This document shows, one piece after another, positions 1 to 10,630 of a DNA stretch of 64,000 nucleotides. The translations under genes were made by a program, and so were the position numbers. The notes beneath the pieces are model-generated. The model had not been told where the DNA came from and did not search any database. It was given only the letters and a program-made list of their open reading frames with translations. The number at the start of each line of letters is the position of its first letter. Position 1 is the first letter of the stretch. The DNA comes from Roseovarius sp. S88 (lineage in GTDB: Bacteria > Pseudomonadota > Alphaproteobacteria > Rhodobacterales > Rhodobacteraceae), in contig NZ_CP146069.1 in the NCBI RefSeq assembly GCF_037023735.1, positions 2,211,501-2,275,500 of the forward strand, given 5' to 3'.

Positions 1-191
1 GCGTGCGAATAGAGGCAACGGTCAAAACGACCGGGCAAACCGGCGTCGAGATGGAGGCATTGACCGCCGTGAGCACTGCTGCGCTGACCGTCTATGACAT
101 GGTCAAGGCCGTGGACAAAGAGATGGACATCGGCGGCATTCGGGTGTTGCTCAAGGATGGCGGCAAATCGGGACGATTTGAGGCCAGATGA
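1..191 (+). CDS. moaC: Cyclic pyranopterin monophosphate synthase MoaC (3' part)
   Basis: This is the C-terminal 62 codons of MoaC; the 5' part lies outside the window. MoaC works with MoaA to convert GTP to cyclic pyranopterin monophosphate, the first step of molybdenum cofactor synthesis in the cytoplasm. The recognisable block is [20 protein letters not shown] followed by [12 protein letters not shown] and KDGGKSG, which holds the conserved Asp and Lys of the active site (YDMVKAVDK). The stop overlaps the moeA start by four bases (ATGA), so the two are very likely co-translated. The family is usually about 160 residues, so roughly 100 residues are missing upstream. Confidence 0.93.
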   Translation, partial: VRIEATVKTTGQTGVEMEALTAVSTAALTVYDMVKAVDKEMDIGGIRVLLKDGGKSGRFEAR

Positions 192-1360
192 TCACCGTCT
201 CCGAAGCTTTGGACCATCTCTTTGCGCTGGTCTCTCCTCTTGAACCCGAGACTGTGCCCTTGGCGCAGGCCGGTGGACGCGTGCTGGTCAAACCGGCCGT
301 GGCGCGGCGTGACCAGCCACCTTTCGATGGCTCGGCCATGGATGGCTATGCTGTACGGGATGAAGACGCAGACCCCGGAGCATCCCTGACGGTCATTGGC
401 GAAGCTGCAGCCGGGCATCGGTTTGGCGGAAGTATTGGCCCAGGTCAGACCGTGCGCATTTTCACCGGCGCCCCGGTGCCTAAGGGGGCATCGCGGGTTG
501 TCATACAAGAAGACGTGACCCGCAACGGAGATCAGATCACACTAGGCTCCAAACTCGACGCCAAAACCCATATCCGTCCGGCAGGCAGCGATTTCAAAAT
601 CGGCGACAGTCTGGATGCGCCAAGACGGCTTAGCCCCTCGGATGTCGCCCTGCTGGCCTCAATGAATATCGCGCAAGTCGAGGTGACGCGCAAACCGCGC
701 GTCGCGTTGATTTCCACCGGGGATGAGCTGGTGATGCCCGGCGAAACCCCGTCGCCGGATCAGATCATCGCGTCCAACACCTTTGGCCTCAAGGCGCTAC
801 TGGATCAGCTTGGCGCGGAACCCCGTGTTCTTCCCATCGCAAGGGACACACGATCCTCTTTGGAAATGGCCTTTGAACTGGCCGAAGGGGCCGATCTGGT
901 GGTGACCATTGGCGGAGCATCGGTGGGCGATCATGATCTGGTGGGCGATGTCGCGCAGGACCTTGGAATGCAGCAGGCGTTTTACAAGGTGGCGATGCGC
1001 CCTGGCAAGCCGCTGATGGCCGGGCAAATGGGCGATGCGGCGATGCTGGGCCTTCCGGGCAATCCGGTCTCAGCCATGGTGTGTGGTCATGTATTCATGG
1101 CCCCGATGATCCGAGTCATGCTTGGTTTGCCTGCCTGCCCTGCCCCGAGACAGACGGCGCGGCTAGGCTGTGATATGCTGAAGGGTGGCCCGCGTGAGCA
1201 CTACATGCGCGCAGCTTTGGACGATGGGGAAATCGTACCAGAAGGACGGCAAGACAGCAGTCTGCTTAGCCTGCTGGCCCATGCAGATGTGCTCTTGGTC
1301 CGTCCAGCCGAAGATCCGCCTCGTCAAAAAGGCGATCAGGTCGAATACATCGCACTTTAA
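188..1360 (+). CDS. moeA: Molybdopterin molybdenumtransferase MoeA
   Basis: A 390-residue protein of normal MoeA length. It inserts molybdate into adenylylated molybdopterin, the last step of basic Moco synthesis. The N-terminal MoeA domain (about residues 1-165) carries the conserved [13 protein letters not shown] block. The central MoCF-biosynthesis domain (about 170-305) shows [15 protein letters not shown] and [12 protein letters not shown], the nucleotide and molybdopterin contacts. A C-terminal beta domain completes the protein. The ATG at 188 overlaps the moaC stop (ATGA), supporting an operon. It ends before the lexA promoter region, and no terminator is evident between them. Confidence 0.95.
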   Translation: MITVSEALDHLFALVSPLEPETVPLAQAGGRVLVKPAVARRDQPPFDGSAMDGYAVRDEDADPGASLTVIGEAAAGHRFGGSIGPGQTVRIFTGAPVPKGASRVVIQEDVTRNGDQITLGSKLDAKTHIRPAGSDFKIGDSLDAPRRLSPSDVALLASMNIAQVEVTRKPRVALISTGDELVMPGETPSPDQIIASNTFGLKALLDQLGAEPRVLPIARDTRSSLEMAFELAEGADLVVTIGGASVGDHDLVGDVAQDLGMQQAFYKVAMRPGKPLMAGQMGDAAMLGLPGNPVSAMVCGHVFMAPMIRVMLGLPACPAPRQTARLGCDMLKGGPREHYMRAALDDGEIVPEGRQDSSLLSLLAHADVLLVRPAEDPPRQKGDQVEYIAL

Positions 1361-1405
1361 CCGAGTAGCGTTCAGGTCTTGCCACGCCACTTATCCACAG
1401 GCCTG

Positions 1406-1434
1406 TTGACACAAAACATGAACATGAATAGAAC
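1406..1434 (+). promoter_or_regulatory. lexA promoter with overlapping SOS box
   Basis: TTGACA at 1406-1411 and TAGAAC at 1429-1434 are spaced by 17 bases and fit a sigma-70 promoter. GAAC-N7-GAAC occupies 1420-1434, which is the LexA-binding motif known from alphaproteobacteria (GTTC-N7-GTTC on the other strand). The operator covers the -10 element, as expected for LexA autorepression. The lexA ATG follows 35 bases later. Confidence 0.82.
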
Positions 1435-1469
1435 AAAGAGAAACCAACGAGCCTTGGAGGAATGGTTTC

Positions 1470-2171
1470 ATGCTGACAAAGAAGCAGCTCGATTTGTTGG
1501 AGTTCATTCATAAACGGGTGCAGCGCGACGGTGTGCCGCCCAGTTTTGACGAAATGAAAGATGCGCTTGATCTGCGGTCCAAGTCCGGCATTCACCGGTT
1601 GATCACCGCACTGGAAGAACGTGGATTTATCCGTCGTCTCGCCCATCGGGCGCGGGCGCTTGAGATTGTCAAACTGCCCGACAATATGATCGGCGACAGC
1701 GCACCGGGCTTTACCCCGCGTGTGATCGAGGGCGACAAGCCCGACACGCCGCAACCCGCAAATGCCCAACCGGTTGACGCCGCACAGGTGATGGAACTGC
1801 CTTTGATGGGCCGGATTGCGGCCGGTGTTCCGATTGAGGCCATTGCCCATGCCAGCCGAAATGTGGCCGTGCCCGGCGATATGATCAGCGGCCCGGGCGA
1901 GCATTACGCGCTTGAGGTCAAGGGCGACTCGATGATTGATGCCGGCATCAATGACGGCGACGTGGTGATCATTCGCGAAACCAACTCGGCCGACAATGGC
2001 GACATCGTTGTGGCTCTGGTTGAGGATCAGGAAGCAACGTTGAAAAAGTTCTACCGCCGAGGCAATGCCATCGCGCTCGAGGCCGCGAACCCGGCCTATG
2101 AAACGCGTGTTCTGCCGGATGACAAAGTTAAGGTCCAGGGCAAGCTGGTCGGCTTGATCCGCAGCTATTGA
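1470..2171 (+). CDS. lexA: SOS repressor LexA
   Basis: This 233-residue LexA has an N-terminal winged helix (residues 1-65) and a C-terminal S24 peptidase-like domain (about 108-233). The self-cleavage site is the Ala118-Gly119 bond in GRIAAGVP. The catalytic dyad is Ser154 (KGDSMID) and Lys192 (TLKKFY). It represses DNA-repair genes until RecA filaments trigger autocleavage. A GGAGG at 1456-1460 precedes the ATG by nine bases. The promoter carries its own SOS box (1420-1434), so it is self-regulated. Its stop codon overlaps the stop of the convergent comEC gene by seven bases. The linker between the two domains is longer than in E. coli, which is common in Rhodobacterales. Confidence 0.96.
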   Translation: MLTKKQLDLLEFIHKRVQRDGVPPSFDEMKDALDLRSKSGIHRLITALEERGFIRRLAHRARALEIVKLPDNMIGDSAPGFTPRVIEGDKPDTPQPANAQPVDAAQVMELPLMGRIAAGVPIEAIAHASRNVAVPGDMISGPGEHYALEVKGDSMIDAGINDGDVVIIRETNSADNGDIVVALVEDQEATLKKFYRRGNAIALEAANPAYETRVLPDDKVKVQGKLVGLIRSY

Positions 2172-4198
2172 ACATGCCAGAGCCGTGTGCCGGTGACATC
2201 GCGCGCGGAAACAACTTTGATTCCGGTTGAAGTTCTGTAGAGGGCAAGCGCACCGCTTGCCCTTAGCGTTTTGGGATGAATGACCTGACATGGCAGGTTC
2301 AGGTCACGCGGCACAGTGGACAGGATCACCCAATCCTCCCGCCTGCAACTGTCAAAGCTTTCAGCAGCTTTCTTACCGCGCAGGTGGGTGATGTTCCAAG
2401 CGCGAGTTATGTCTTCCGTCCAAAGCGCGTTGGCCGCGTCCTGAGAGCTTGGATTGCCATCATTCTCAAGCCAGTTGAGCGCAACAAAGCCCGCGCCGCG
2501 AGGTTTAGACAGCGCGCGACCCTGATCCGTCATAATGCCCACAAGCCCGCCGGTTTCCGCGATGAGCACATCCGGTCTGGGTGTACCGGCCCATAGCGTG
2601 AAACCCAGGACGACAGGCACGACGCCCAACATCCGCAACCGCCCTTTCCACAAGAGCGCAAAGAGCGCACCAAGCGCGATGAGCGGCAGGACCGCCTTGC
2701 CCGGAGACGGCACCATCCCTCTTGCGCCCTCCCAGCCGGACGTTGTGTGCGCAACGCTCAGGATCCAATCGAGCGCTAGCCCCATGATACCAAGCGCAGG
2801 CCCTTCGAGGCCCAATGGCATCAGCAGACCAGCGAGCACCGCCATTGGGATAACGATCACGCCCATCAACGGCACTGAGAGAAGGTTGGCGATCAAACCA
2901 TAATGCGCGATCTGGTTGAAATGCGCCGCCGCAATGGGCGCCGTGGCCAGTCCCGCCACAGCCGAGGAAATCATCACTGCGACCGCCGGGCGCAGCCAGC
3001 GGGGGCCAAGGGAAATATCCCGGCCTCTCAAACCGTTAAACACTGCGATCAAGGCGGTTGTCGCCGCAAAGGACATTTGGAAACCGGGTCCCAACAACGC
3101 CTCGGGGCGCAGAACCAGCACAATGATCGCTGCAACCGCCACCGAGCGCAGGCTCAACACACGCCTGTCCGCCAGCACCGCGATCAACATAACCGTGACC
3201 ATCACAAAGGCCCGTTCGGTCGAGACGTTTCCCCCCGAGAGTGCGAAATACCCGGCGGCTGCAAAAAACGCGCCTATGGCCGCAAGTTTGCGAGTTGGCC
3301 AGCGGACATTCAGCGACGGTATCGCAGCAAAGCCCAATCTGAGCGCTCCGAAGACAAAGCCGGTCAGCAACCCCATATGTAACCCGGAGATCGCTAAGAG
3401 ATGGGCCAGATTGGACACCCGCAAAGCGGTAAGTGTCTCCTGACCCATGGCAGAGCGATCCCCTGTCATGATGGCCGCAGCAAATGCCCCGGCCTCGCCC
3501 TCCAGTTTGGATTGCACCCGAGCTGATAAGGCCATGCGCATGCGGGTGATCCATTGCCCCTGCCCCGGCGGCCTCAGGCGCAGAACAGGTGTGCGGGTGT
3601 ATCCGACGGCTCCCAGTTGCTGAAACCAGGCGTGGCGTTGGAAGTCGAACCCGCCGGGCTCAACCGGGCCTCCGGGAGGGGACAGATGCGCTGTCATGAT
3701 CAGAGTCGTTCCAGGCGTCAGTGGCACAATCGGAGGATCCCCATGCAACGCCACACGCACGCGCGCCGGTATCTCATCCATCGGAATGCCGGTCAGGACC
3801 ACCTGGTCCAATGTCAGGCGCAAAGCATCAGAGGCCGAACGATCCAGCGCCACAAGTCGCCCTTGCACCGGACCGTAGTATCGCCACCCCAGAACCGGCT
3901 CGGCTAGCATATGCGCCCGCACCCCGGCCAGGACTCCGCCAAGAGCCACAAGTGACAAAGCCCAGAGTGCCGGACGGACCTCAGGAGCCAACCAGCGACC
4001 GACAACAAGAAAACCGCCTGCTCCCATTCCCAGTACGACGTAATGCGTCACCCCAGGTTCAAATTTCAGAAGAAAATACCCGCCGATTCCCATGGCCAGA
4101 CAGACCGGCACCCAGCCGAACTGATACCCACGTTGAGACAGCCATACCAATGTGATGGTTTGGCGCAGCCGAACCGCAAAAGCGTGCGCATGGCTCAA
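2165..4198 (-). CDS. comEC: ComEC/Rec2 family DNA-uptake channel
   Basis: A 677-residue polytopic inner-membrane protein. The order is an N-terminal hydrophobic hairpin, a DUF4131 OB-like region (about 100-230), then the Competence domain with many membrane spans (about 245-530) including the signature [14 protein letters not shown]. The family conducts single-stranded DNA across the inner membrane during transformation. The C-terminal metallo-beta-lactamase-like region seen in many ComEC proteins is reduced here to about 130 residues without an HxHxDH motif. It is convergent with lexA, sharing seven bases at the stops, and divergent from gltX. Natural transformation in this organism is inferred only. 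Confidence 0.9.
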   Translation of the reverse strand: MSHAHAFAVRLRQTITLVWLSQRGYQFGWVPVCLAMGIGGYFLLKFEPGVTHYVVLGMGAGGFLVVGRWLAPEVRPALWALSLVALGGVLAGVRAHMLAEPVLGWRYYGPVQGRLVALDRSASDALRLTLDQVVLTGIPMDEIPARVRVALHGDPPIVPLTPGTTLIMTAHLSPPGGPVEPGGFDFQRHAWFQQLGAVGYTRTPVLRLRPPGQGQWITRMRMALSARVQSKLEGEAGAFAAAIMTGDRSAMGQETLTALRVSNLAHLLAISGLHMGLLTGFVFGALRLGFAAIPSLNVRWPTRKLAAIGAFFAAAGYFALSGGNVSTERAFVMVTVMLIAVLADRRVLSLRSVAVAAIIVLVLRPEALLGPGFQMSFAATTALIAVFNGLRGRDISLGPRWLRPAVAVMISSAVAGLATAPIAAAHFNQIAHYGLIANLLSVPLMGVIVIPMAVLAGLLMPLGLEGPALGIMGLALDWILSVAHTTSGWEGARGMVPSPGKAVLPLIALGALFALLWKGRLRMLGVVPVVLGFTLWAGTPRPDVLIAETGGLVGIMTDQGRALSKPRGAGFVALNWLENDGNPSSQDAANALWTEDITRAWNITHLRGKKAAESFDSCRREDWVILSTVPRDLNLPCQVIHPKTLRASGALALYRTSTGIKVVSARDVTGTRLWHVQ

Positions 4199-4290
4199 GG
4201 CTTGTTTCCTGTGCAGCGGCTAGGTAGACAGACCTCGCCGGTTTGCGCGCAAGCTTGGCCTCTGCCTCTTACTGAAAGGTTAACGTTTTC

Positions 4291-5700
4291 ATGGCGCAAA
4301 AGGTTGTGACCCGCTTCGCCCCCTCGCCTACGGGCTATCTCCATATTGGAGGGGCACGTACAGCCCTCTTTAACTGGCTTTACGCACGGGGCGGCGGCGG
4401 GACGTTTCTCTTGCGGATTGAGGATACCGACCGCGCACGCTCTACCCCTGAGGCCACACAGGCCATTCTGGATGGCATGGCCTGGCTTGGGCTGGATCAC
4501 GACGGCGATGTCATTAGTCAGTTTGACCGCGCCAACCGTCATGCCGAAGTGGCGCATCAGCTTCTGGCCGAAGGCAAGGCCTACAAATGCTTCTCCACGC
4601 AGGACGAAATCCAGGCCTTTCGTGAGGCGGCGCGCGCCGAAGGTCGTTCCACCCTGTTTCGCAGCCCCTGGCGCGAAGCGGACCCGGCCACCCATCCCGA
4701 CCTGCCCTACGTGATCCGCATCAAGGCCCCCCAAAATGGCAATACTGTTATTCGGGATCAGGTGCAGGGCGATGTCACGATCCGCAATGACCAATTGGAT
4801 GACATGGTCCTGCTGCGCAGCGACGGTACGCCTGTCTACATGCTGGCCGTGGCGGTGGATGATCACGATATGGGGGTGACACATGTGATCCGGGGCGATG
4901 ATCACCTCAACAATGCCGCACGCCAGATGATGGTGTTTGAAGCCATGGGCTGGGACATCCCCGTCTGGGCGCATATTCCGCTGATTCATGGTCCTGATGG
5001 CAAGAAGCTGTCAAAACGCCACGGGGCACTTGGCGTCGATGAATACCAGAAAATCGGCTATCCGGCGGCTGGTATGCGTAACTATCTGGCGCGACTTGGG
5101 TGGAGCCACGGAGATGATGAATTCTTCACCGACGCCCAAGCCCAGGAGTGGTTCGACCTCAGTGGAATTGGCAAGTCTCCGGCCAGGTTTGACTTCAAAA
5201 AACTGGAGAATCTTTGTGGCCAGCATATCGCCGCGAGTAACGATGCTGCGCTGCTGCATGAATTGGAGGATTTTCTGGCCTCGACCAGAGCAGATGCCTT
5301 GCCCACAGCAAAACGTGATCTGCTGTCAACGGGTATGTACTGCCTGAAAGAGCGGGCCAAAACCTTTCCTGAACTGATTGATAAGGCTGAGTTTATTCTC
5401 ACAGATCGACCAATCACTCCGGATGAGAAATCCGCCGGACAGCTTGATAATGTATCCCGTGGTATACTGCATGAATTGACGCCGCGACTGCAAGATGTTA
5501 CGTGGTCTCGTGACGCTTTGGAGGCCGCTGCAATGGCCTTCGCGGAGACCAAGGACATCAAGTTCGGTAAGCTCGCCGGCCCCTTGCGGGCAGCCCTTGC
5601 AGGACGAAGCGCAACACCCAGTGTGTTTGACATGATGCTGGTCCTTGGGCGAGAGGAATCTCTGGCCCGACTAAACGACGCGGCCCAAGCTCAGGCTTAA
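4291..5700 (+). CDS. gltX: Glutamate--tRNA ligase
   Basis: A 469-residue class I aminoacyl-tRNA synthetase that charges tRNA-Glu (and possibly tRNA-Gln before amidotransfer, as alphaproteobacteria lack GlnRS). The HIGH-type signature is at residues 11-24 ([14 protein letters not shown]) and the KMSKS-type loop is KKLSKRHG near residue 237. A C-terminal anticodon-binding helical domain runs from about 310 to the end. It lies between the divergent comEC and gltA. Many alphaproteobacteria carry two gltX paralogues with different tRNA specificity, and the sequence alone does not say which this is. Confidence 0.95.
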   Translation: MAQKVVTRFAPSPTGYLHIGGARTALFNWLYARGGGGTFLLRIEDTDRARSTPEATQAILDGMAWLGLDHDGDVISQFDRANRHAEVAHQLLAEGKAYKCFSTQDEIQAFREAARAEGRSTLFRSPWREADPATHPDLPYVIRIKAPQNGNTVIRDQVQGDVTIRNDQLDDMVLLRSDGTPVYMLAVAVDDHDMGVTHVIRGDDHLNNAARQMMVFEAMGWDIPVWAHIPLIHGPDGKKLSKRHGALGVDEYQKIGYPAAGMRNYLARLGWSHGDDEFFTDAQAQEWFDLSGIGKSPARFDFKKLENLCGQHIAASNDAALLHELEDFLASTRADALPTAKRDLLSTGMYCLKERAKTFPELIDKAEFILTDRPITPDEKSAGQLDNVSRGILHELTPRLQDVTWSRDALEAAAMAFAETKDIKFGKLAGPLRAALAGRSATPSVFDMMLVLGREESLARLNDAAQAQA

Positions 5701-5772
5701 CCAAGCCTAAAGGGTCACGAGACTATGCACAGCGCGATGTCACACGGCATCTGCGAGACGAGGGAGACCCCG

Positions 5773-7068
5773 ATGGCCGAAAGCACGAAATCCGCAAAAC
5801 TGACGATTGATGGCACCGATTATGATTTGCCGATATATTCGCCGACGGCCGGACCGGATGTCCTCGACATTCGCAAGCTCTATGGTCAGGCGGGTGTGTT
5901 TACCTACGATCCGGGCTTTACCTCGACGGCATCTTGCGACAGCACGATTACATTTATTGATGGCGGCAAAGGCGAGCTACTGCATCGTGGCTATCCGATT
6001 GATCAGCTTGCGGAGAAATCGCATTACCTCGAAGTGTGCTACCTCCTGCTCTACGGTGAGCTACCCGATGCTGCGACGTTGGAGGATTTTGAGAACCGCG
6101 TGACCATGCACACCATGCTGCATGAGCAGATGCATTTCCTCTTCCGCGGCTATCGCCGGGATGCGCATCCGATGGCCATTATGGTCGGCGTCGTCGGCGC
6201 GCTCAGTGCCTTCTACCACGACAGCACCGACATTTCCGACCCGTGGCAGCGCGAAGTCGCCTCGATCCGCATGATTGCCAAGATGCCGACGATTGCGGCG
6301 ATGGCCTATAAATACACGCTGGGCCAGCCGTTTGTGTACCCGCGCAATGAGCTGGACTATGCGTCCAACTTCCTACGCATGTGCTTTGCCGTGCCTGCCG
6401 AGGACTATGAGGTGAACCCGATCCTGAGCCGCGCGATGGACCGGATCTTTACCCTGCACGCCGATCACGAGCAGAATGCGTCGACATCCACTGTTCGTCT
6501 GGCCTCCTCCTCAGGGGCCAACCCGTTTGCCTGCGTAGCGGCCGGGATTGCGTGCCTCTGGGGACCGGCGCATGGCGGGGCGAACCAGGCCTGTCTTGAA
6601 ATGCTGCGCGAGATCGGCTCGGTTGACCGCATTCCAGAATACATCGCACGCGCCAAGGACAAGGACGATGATTTCCGCCTGATGGGTTTTGGCCACCGGG
6701 TCTATAAGAACTTCGATCCACGCGCGAAGGTGCTCAAGCAATCCGCCGATGAGGTATTGGATCTCTTGGGCGTGGAAAACAACCCCACCCTTCAGGTTGC
6801 CAAGGAGCTAGAAAAACAGGCTCTGGCGGATCCGTATTTCGCCGAGAAAAAGCTGTTCCCGAATGTGGATTTCTATTCCGGCATCATTCTGGATGCGATG
6901 GGCTTCCCCACGTCGATGTTCACCCCCATCTTTGCGCTCAGCCGCACGGTGGGCTGGATTTCACAATGGAAAGAAATGATCGCCGATCCACAACTCAAAA
7001 TCGGCCGCCCGCGCCAGCTCTATCAGGGTGAGACGCTGCGGGATTATGTGGATATGGAGAACCGGTAG
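5773..7068 (+). CDS. gltA: Citrate synthase
   Basis: A 431-residue type II (hexameric, Gram-negative) citrate synthase that condenses oxaloacetate with acetyl-CoA at the entry of the TCA cycle. Active-site motifs are GPAHGGANQ and [13 protein letters not shown] (the two His) and [10 protein letters not shown] (the Asp). The start at 5773 (MAESTKSAK) is preferred over an in-frame ATG at 5725 because AGGGAGA lies just upstream and family members begin like this. A strong intrinsic terminator follows at 7108-7141. It is probably transcribed on its own or as the end of a gltX-gltA unit. Confidence 0.96.
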   Translation: MAESTKSAKLTIDGTDYDLPIYSPTAGPDVLDIRKLYGQAGVFTYDPGFTSTASCDSTITFIDGGKGELLHRGYPIDQLAEKSHYLEVCYLLLYGELPDAATLEDFENRVTMHTMLHEQMHFLFRGYRRDAHPMAIMVGVVGALSAFYHDSTDISDPWQREVASIRMIAKMPTIAAMAYKYTLGQPFVYPRNELDYASNFLRMCFAVPAEDYEVNPILSRAMDRIFTLHADHEQNASTSTVRLASSSGANPFACVAAGIACLWGPAHGGANQACLEMLREIGSVDRIPEYIARAKDKDDDFRLMGFGHRVYKNFDPRAKVLKQSADEVLDLLGVENNPTLQVAKELEKQALADPYFAEKKLFPNVDFYSGIILDAMGFPTSMFTPIFALSRTVGWISQWKEMIADPQLKIGRPRQLYQGETLRDYVDMENR

Positions 7069-7107
7069 TCCAGCCGGCATCAAACCAGAGTTTGGTTTCA
7101 AGTGTAG

Positions 7108-7146
7108 AAAACCACCCTCACACCATTGTAAGGGTGGTTTTTGTTT
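7108..7146 (+). terminator. Intrinsic terminator after gltA
   Basis: Perfect 11-base arms (AAAACCACCCT at 7108-7118, AGGGTGGTTTT at 7131-7141) enclose a 12-base loop and run into a T-rich tail. On the other strand the hairpin is followed by TTTTC, so it may also stop readthrough from the opposite side. From here to 7317 I see no gene. Confidence 0.85.
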
Positions 7147-7317
7147 AATGACTGCTTGGCGGGACCTTTCAGACTTTCGCTGCGAGTTCTCAAACGGCTG
7201 CTATTTGCACATTGCGCCCGACATAAAACGCGGCGTGGGAACAAAAAGACTTTCACAGATGCCAGGTTGTCAATGTCGCAGCCAGGTAACTCTTGGTCTG
7301 AACTCATTTCAGCAGGG

Positions 7318-8502
7318 TCAGGCGACTTCGAACAACGCTGCGGCGCCCATGCCTCCGCCAACACACATGGACGTAACCACGTATTTTACGCCACGACGCC
7401 TCCCCTCAAGCAGGGCATGCCCGACTTGCCGCGCGCCTGTCATGCCGTAGGGATGGCCGATCGAGATGGCACCGCCGTTCACATTGTAGATTTCGGGATC
7501 GATCCCAAGGTGGTCGCGGCAATACAGAACCTGGCAGGCGAAGGCTTCGTTAAGCTCCCAAAGGCCGATGTCGCTCATGCGAAGACCTGCAGTCTTCAGC
7601 AGCTTTGGAATGGCATAGATCGGGCCGACCCCCATCTCTTCCGGTGTGTTTCCTGCAATCGCCATACCGCGATAGATACCTAGCGGTGTGAGGCCCTGTT
7701 GCTCAGCCATTTTGCTTTCCATGAGCACACAAGCCGAGGCACCGTCAGAAAGCTGGCTTGCGTTTCCGGCAGTGATCACGCCGCCTTCGACAACCGGGTT
7801 CAACACCCCAAGTGTTTCGACCGTCGTGCCCGGCCGGTTGCCTTCGTCTTTTGACAAGGTCACTTCTTCCAGGGTTTCCTCTCCGGTGTCGCGGTTCCTG
7901 ACGCGTTTGACCGCCGTGATCGGGACGATCTCGTCGTCAAATGTGCCAGCGGCCTGAGCCCGGGCCGTCCGACCTTGCGAAAGTGCGGCATATTCATCCT
8001 GCGCCTCGCGGCTGATCCCATAAGCTCGCGCCACATTTTCCGCCGTCATCAGCATCGGCATATAGGCATGCTCTGATTGGGCGATAACATTTGGGTCTTT
8101 CTCATCGCCCGCCCATTTCAGATATGCATTCTGCAGGGCGGAAATATTCTCCTGCCCGCCCGCCACGGCAACGTTCTGACCATCCACAATGACCTGCTTT
8201 GCAGCCGTCGCAATGGCCATCAACCCGGAGGAGCATTGCCTGTCGATCGTCTGTCCTGCCACCGTATTGGGAAGGCCCGCCGCCAGCGCCGACAAACGGG
8301 CGACATTCATGCCTGCGGTTCCCGCAGTCAGGACCGATCCGATGACGACATCTTCGATCGAACCGGGGTCCACACCTGCACGTTCAACCGCGCGCTGAAT
8401 GGCGTGCCCCATCATGGTGGGGGATTTGATGTTGTTCAGCGCACCTTTGAAGGCCACCCCAATAGGGGTTCGTGCGGTTGAGACGATGACGGCTTCTCTC
8501 AT
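7318..8502 (-). CDS. Acetyl-CoA C-acyltransferase (thiolase II family)
   Basis: A 394-residue thiolase of full length. It cleaves 3-ketoacyl-CoA with CoA to acetyl-CoA plus a shortened acyl-CoA. The nucleophilic Cys is in DRQCSSGL (about residue 88), the catalytic His is in ISIGHPYGMTGAR and the second Cys is in SMCVGGGMG. It is the last gene of a four-gene operon (acyl-CoA ligase, cupin, FadJ-like, thiolase) and overlaps the FadJ-like stop by four bases (ATGA). The context says degradative beta-oxidation rather than biosynthesis. The chain-length preference cannot be read from the sequence. Confidence 0.9.
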   Translation of the reverse strand: MREAVIVSTARTPIGVAFKGALNNIKSPTMMGHAIQRAVERAGVDPGSIEDVVIGSVLTAGTAGMNVARLSALAAGLPNTVAGQTIDRQCSSGLMAIATAAKQVIVDGQNVAVAGGQENISALQNAYLKWAGDEKDPNVIAQSEHAYMPMLMTAENVARAYGISREAQDEYAALSQGRTARAQAAGTFDDEIVPITAVKRVRNRDTGEETLEEVTLSKDEGNRPGTTVETLGVLNPVVEGGVITAGNASQLSDGASACVLMESKMAEQQGLTPLGIYRGMAIAGNTPEEMGVGPIYAIPKLLKTAGLRMSDIGLWELNEAFACQVLYCRDHLGIDPEIYNVNGGAISIGHPYGMTGARQVGHALLEGRRRGVKYVVTSMCVGGGMGAAALFEVA

Positions 8503-10619
8503 GATTTTTCCTTTTTGGCATCAAAATGCGCGGCAAGTGTCACGCCCGAGGTTGCGAGGTCTTCCAACAAAGGCGCAGGTGTGAACCACATCTCGCCATA
8601 GGTACCAAGCGACTGCCGATAGTGGTTCATTCGTTCCAGAATCTGGCTCAATCCAATCTCATCGGCATAGTGCATTGGGCCGCCGCGCCAGTCCGGAAAG
8701 CCATAGCCATTGACCCAGATCAGGTCGCAATCACCTGGGCGCGTTGCAATGCCCTCTTCAAGGATCAGAAAGCCCTCGTTAATCAGGGGATAGATACATC
8801 GCTCAAGGATTTCCTGATCGTCGATGTCCCTACGCTTCACACCATGCAGGCCCGCCAAATTGGTGCTGATTTGAACTAACTCAGGGTCTTCGACCCGTGT
8901 CCGTCCCTCGTAGACATAGCTTCCCCGCCCGGTTTTCTGACCCAGTCGGCCCAGTTCAAACAACCGGTCCTGCACAGCCTGGTATGTCGGGTCATGTGCG
9001 ATTTCACTACGCCGTTCCTGACGCACGCGGGCGCCCACATCGACCCCGGCCAGATCTGCCATCGCATGAATGCCCATGGCCATGCCGAAGCCTTCAAGGA
9101 CGTTATCCACCTGTTTCGGCGTCGCCCCCTCTAGAAGCAGACGGGATCCTTCGCGGAAGTATGGTTCCAGCATCCGGTTTCCAACAAAGCCGTAGCACAC
9201 GCCAACCGTGACAGGGAGCTTTCGGATCTTCTTTGCGACCATGATTGCCGTTGCAATGACATCGGGAGCGGTCTTGGCGCCCCGCACCACCTCTAGCAAG
9301 CGCATGACGTTCACCGGGCTGAAGAAATGGAGACCAATCACATCCTCCGGACGGGACGTGACCGCAGCTATTTCATCAAGATCCAACGTCGATGTGTTTG
9401 AGGCCAGTATCGCGCCAGGTTTTGCGTGCCGGTCTAACGCTTCGAAAATCTGGCGTTTGACATTCATGCTTTCAAACGCCGCTTCAATAATCAGGTCGGC
9501 CTTCGCAAGGTCTGCATAGCTGAGTGTCCCGGTGGCGTTGGCGGCGACTGCCTCTGCCCGATTGGCACTAAGCCGCCCTTTTTGGGCCGCACGCTGGAAA
9601 TGCTCCCGGACCTTTTCCAGCCCCTGTTCGAGCGCGCCTTGCGTCGTTTCAAGAAGCGTGACCGGATACCCCGCCTGCAGAAAGGCGATAGCAATGCCGC
9701 GCCCCATTGTTCCGGCACCGATCACGGCGACCGATGAAATGTTACGTGGTTGGTCAGCACGGGTAACGCCGGGAACCTTGGTGCATTCACGCTCTGCAAA
9801 GAACAGATGCCGCCCGGCGCGCGATTGAGGTGTGTCGAGCAGTTCAGCGAAACCTGCCTTCTCTTGTGCCAACCCCTCGGACAGCGGCAATTCGCACGCG
9901 GCCTCGATGGATACCAAGCAGCGTTCAGGGGCGACAAGGTTTTTGGACCTGTGCGCTATCTGGTCTCGGAAACCCGCGAGATAACCCTTCGGATCAGGGT
10001 GTGTGACGGTCATATCCGCGCAACTGCGTTTCGGATCGCCCTCATGGCTGACACGGGTGGCGAAGTCCAAAACATGCGCGCAAAATTCCTGGTCGTTCTC
10101 AAAAAGCGCGTCGACCAACCCGCAAGACGAGGCATATTCGCCTTTCACGGGATCACCCGAAAGGATCATTTGCGTTGCCGCTTCCAGTCCGGCAATCCGT
10201 GGCAGCCTTTGGGTGCCCCCGGCGCCGGGAAGCAGCCCCAGCTTGATCTCGGGAAGCCCCATCACGGCGTCTGGTGTGGCGACACGGTAATCACAGGCAA
10301 GTGCGATCTCCAGAGCACCTCCCATCGCAGGGCCTGCTATCGCTGCGATAACCGGCTTCCTGCTGGTTTCAATCGTGACACACAGGTCCGGCAGGTCCGG
10401 CTTGTCCCAAACAGCCCCGGTGCGGAACTCAACGATATCAGCGCCGCCACAAAAGAGCGGCAGGGCCGAACACAGAACGATGGCTGTGACCTGGTCATCA
10501 GATTCAAGGTCGTGAATGGCTGAAGAAATCGCCTGCCGCATCTTCAGGCCGAGGGCGTTAACCGGCGGGGCATTCAGTTCGATGAAAGCGACACCCTCGG
10601 TGCGTTCAATGGAAATCAT
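8499..10619 (-). CDS. FadJ/FadB-type enoyl-CoA hydratase / 3-hydroxyacyl-CoA dehydrogenase
   Basis: A 706-residue bifunctional beta-oxidation protein. The N-terminal crotonase domain (about 1-190) has oxyanion and catalytic motifs GPAMGGALE and GLPEIKLGLLPGAGG, with Glu104 and Glu124 as the likely catalytic pair. The NAD-binding 3-hydroxyacyl-CoA dehydrogenase domain begins near residue 295 (VIGAGTMGRGIA) with the catalytic His in GLHFFSPVNVMRLLE, followed by the C-terminal dehydrogenase halves (GFVGNRMLEPY). The ATG at 10619 has GAGG nine bases upstream and is preferred over a TTG at 10634. It sits 11 bases after the cupin gene and overlaps the thiolase start. It hydrates and oxidises enoyl-CoA; the actual substrate of this operon is unknown. 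Confidence 0.9.
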   Translation of the reverse strand: MISIERTEGVAFIELNAPPVNALGLKMRQAISSAIHDLESDDQVTAIVLCSALPLFCGGADIVEFRTGAVWDKPDLPDLCVTIETSRKPVIAAIAGPAMGGALEIALACDYRVATPDAVMGLPEIKLGLLPGAGGTQRLPRIAGLEAATQMILSGDPVKGEYASSCGLVDALFENDQEFCAHVLDFATRVSHEGDPKRSCADMTVTHPDPKGYLAGFRDQIAHRSKNLVAPERCLVSIEAACELPLSEGLAQEKAGFAELLDTPQSRAGRHLFFAERECTKVPGVTRADQPRNISSVAVIGAGTMGRGIAIAFLQAGYPVTLLETTQGALEQGLEKVREHFQRAAQKGRLSANRAEAVAANATGTLSYADLAKADLIIEAAFESMNVKRQIFEALDRHAKPGAILASNTSTLDLDEIAAVTSRPEDVIGLHFFSPVNVMRLLEVVRGAKTAPDVIATAIMVAKKIRKLPVTVGVCYGFVGNRMLEPYFREGSRLLLEGATPKQVDNVLEGFGMAMGIHAMADLAGVDVGARVRQERRSEIAHDPTYQAVQDRLFELGRLGQKTGRGSYVYEGRTRVEDPELVQISTNLAGLHGVKRRDIDDQEILERCIYPLINEGFLILEEGIATRPGDCDLIWVNGYGFPDWRGGPMHYADEIGLSQILERMNHYRQSLGTYGEMWFTPAPLLEDLATSGVTLAAHFDAKKEKS

Positions 10620-10630
10620 GTTCGGAAACC

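Noticed and set aside
1266..2291. Minus-strand open frame of 341 codons opposite lexA
   Set aside because: Covers moeA end, the lexA promoter and lexA; no family features.
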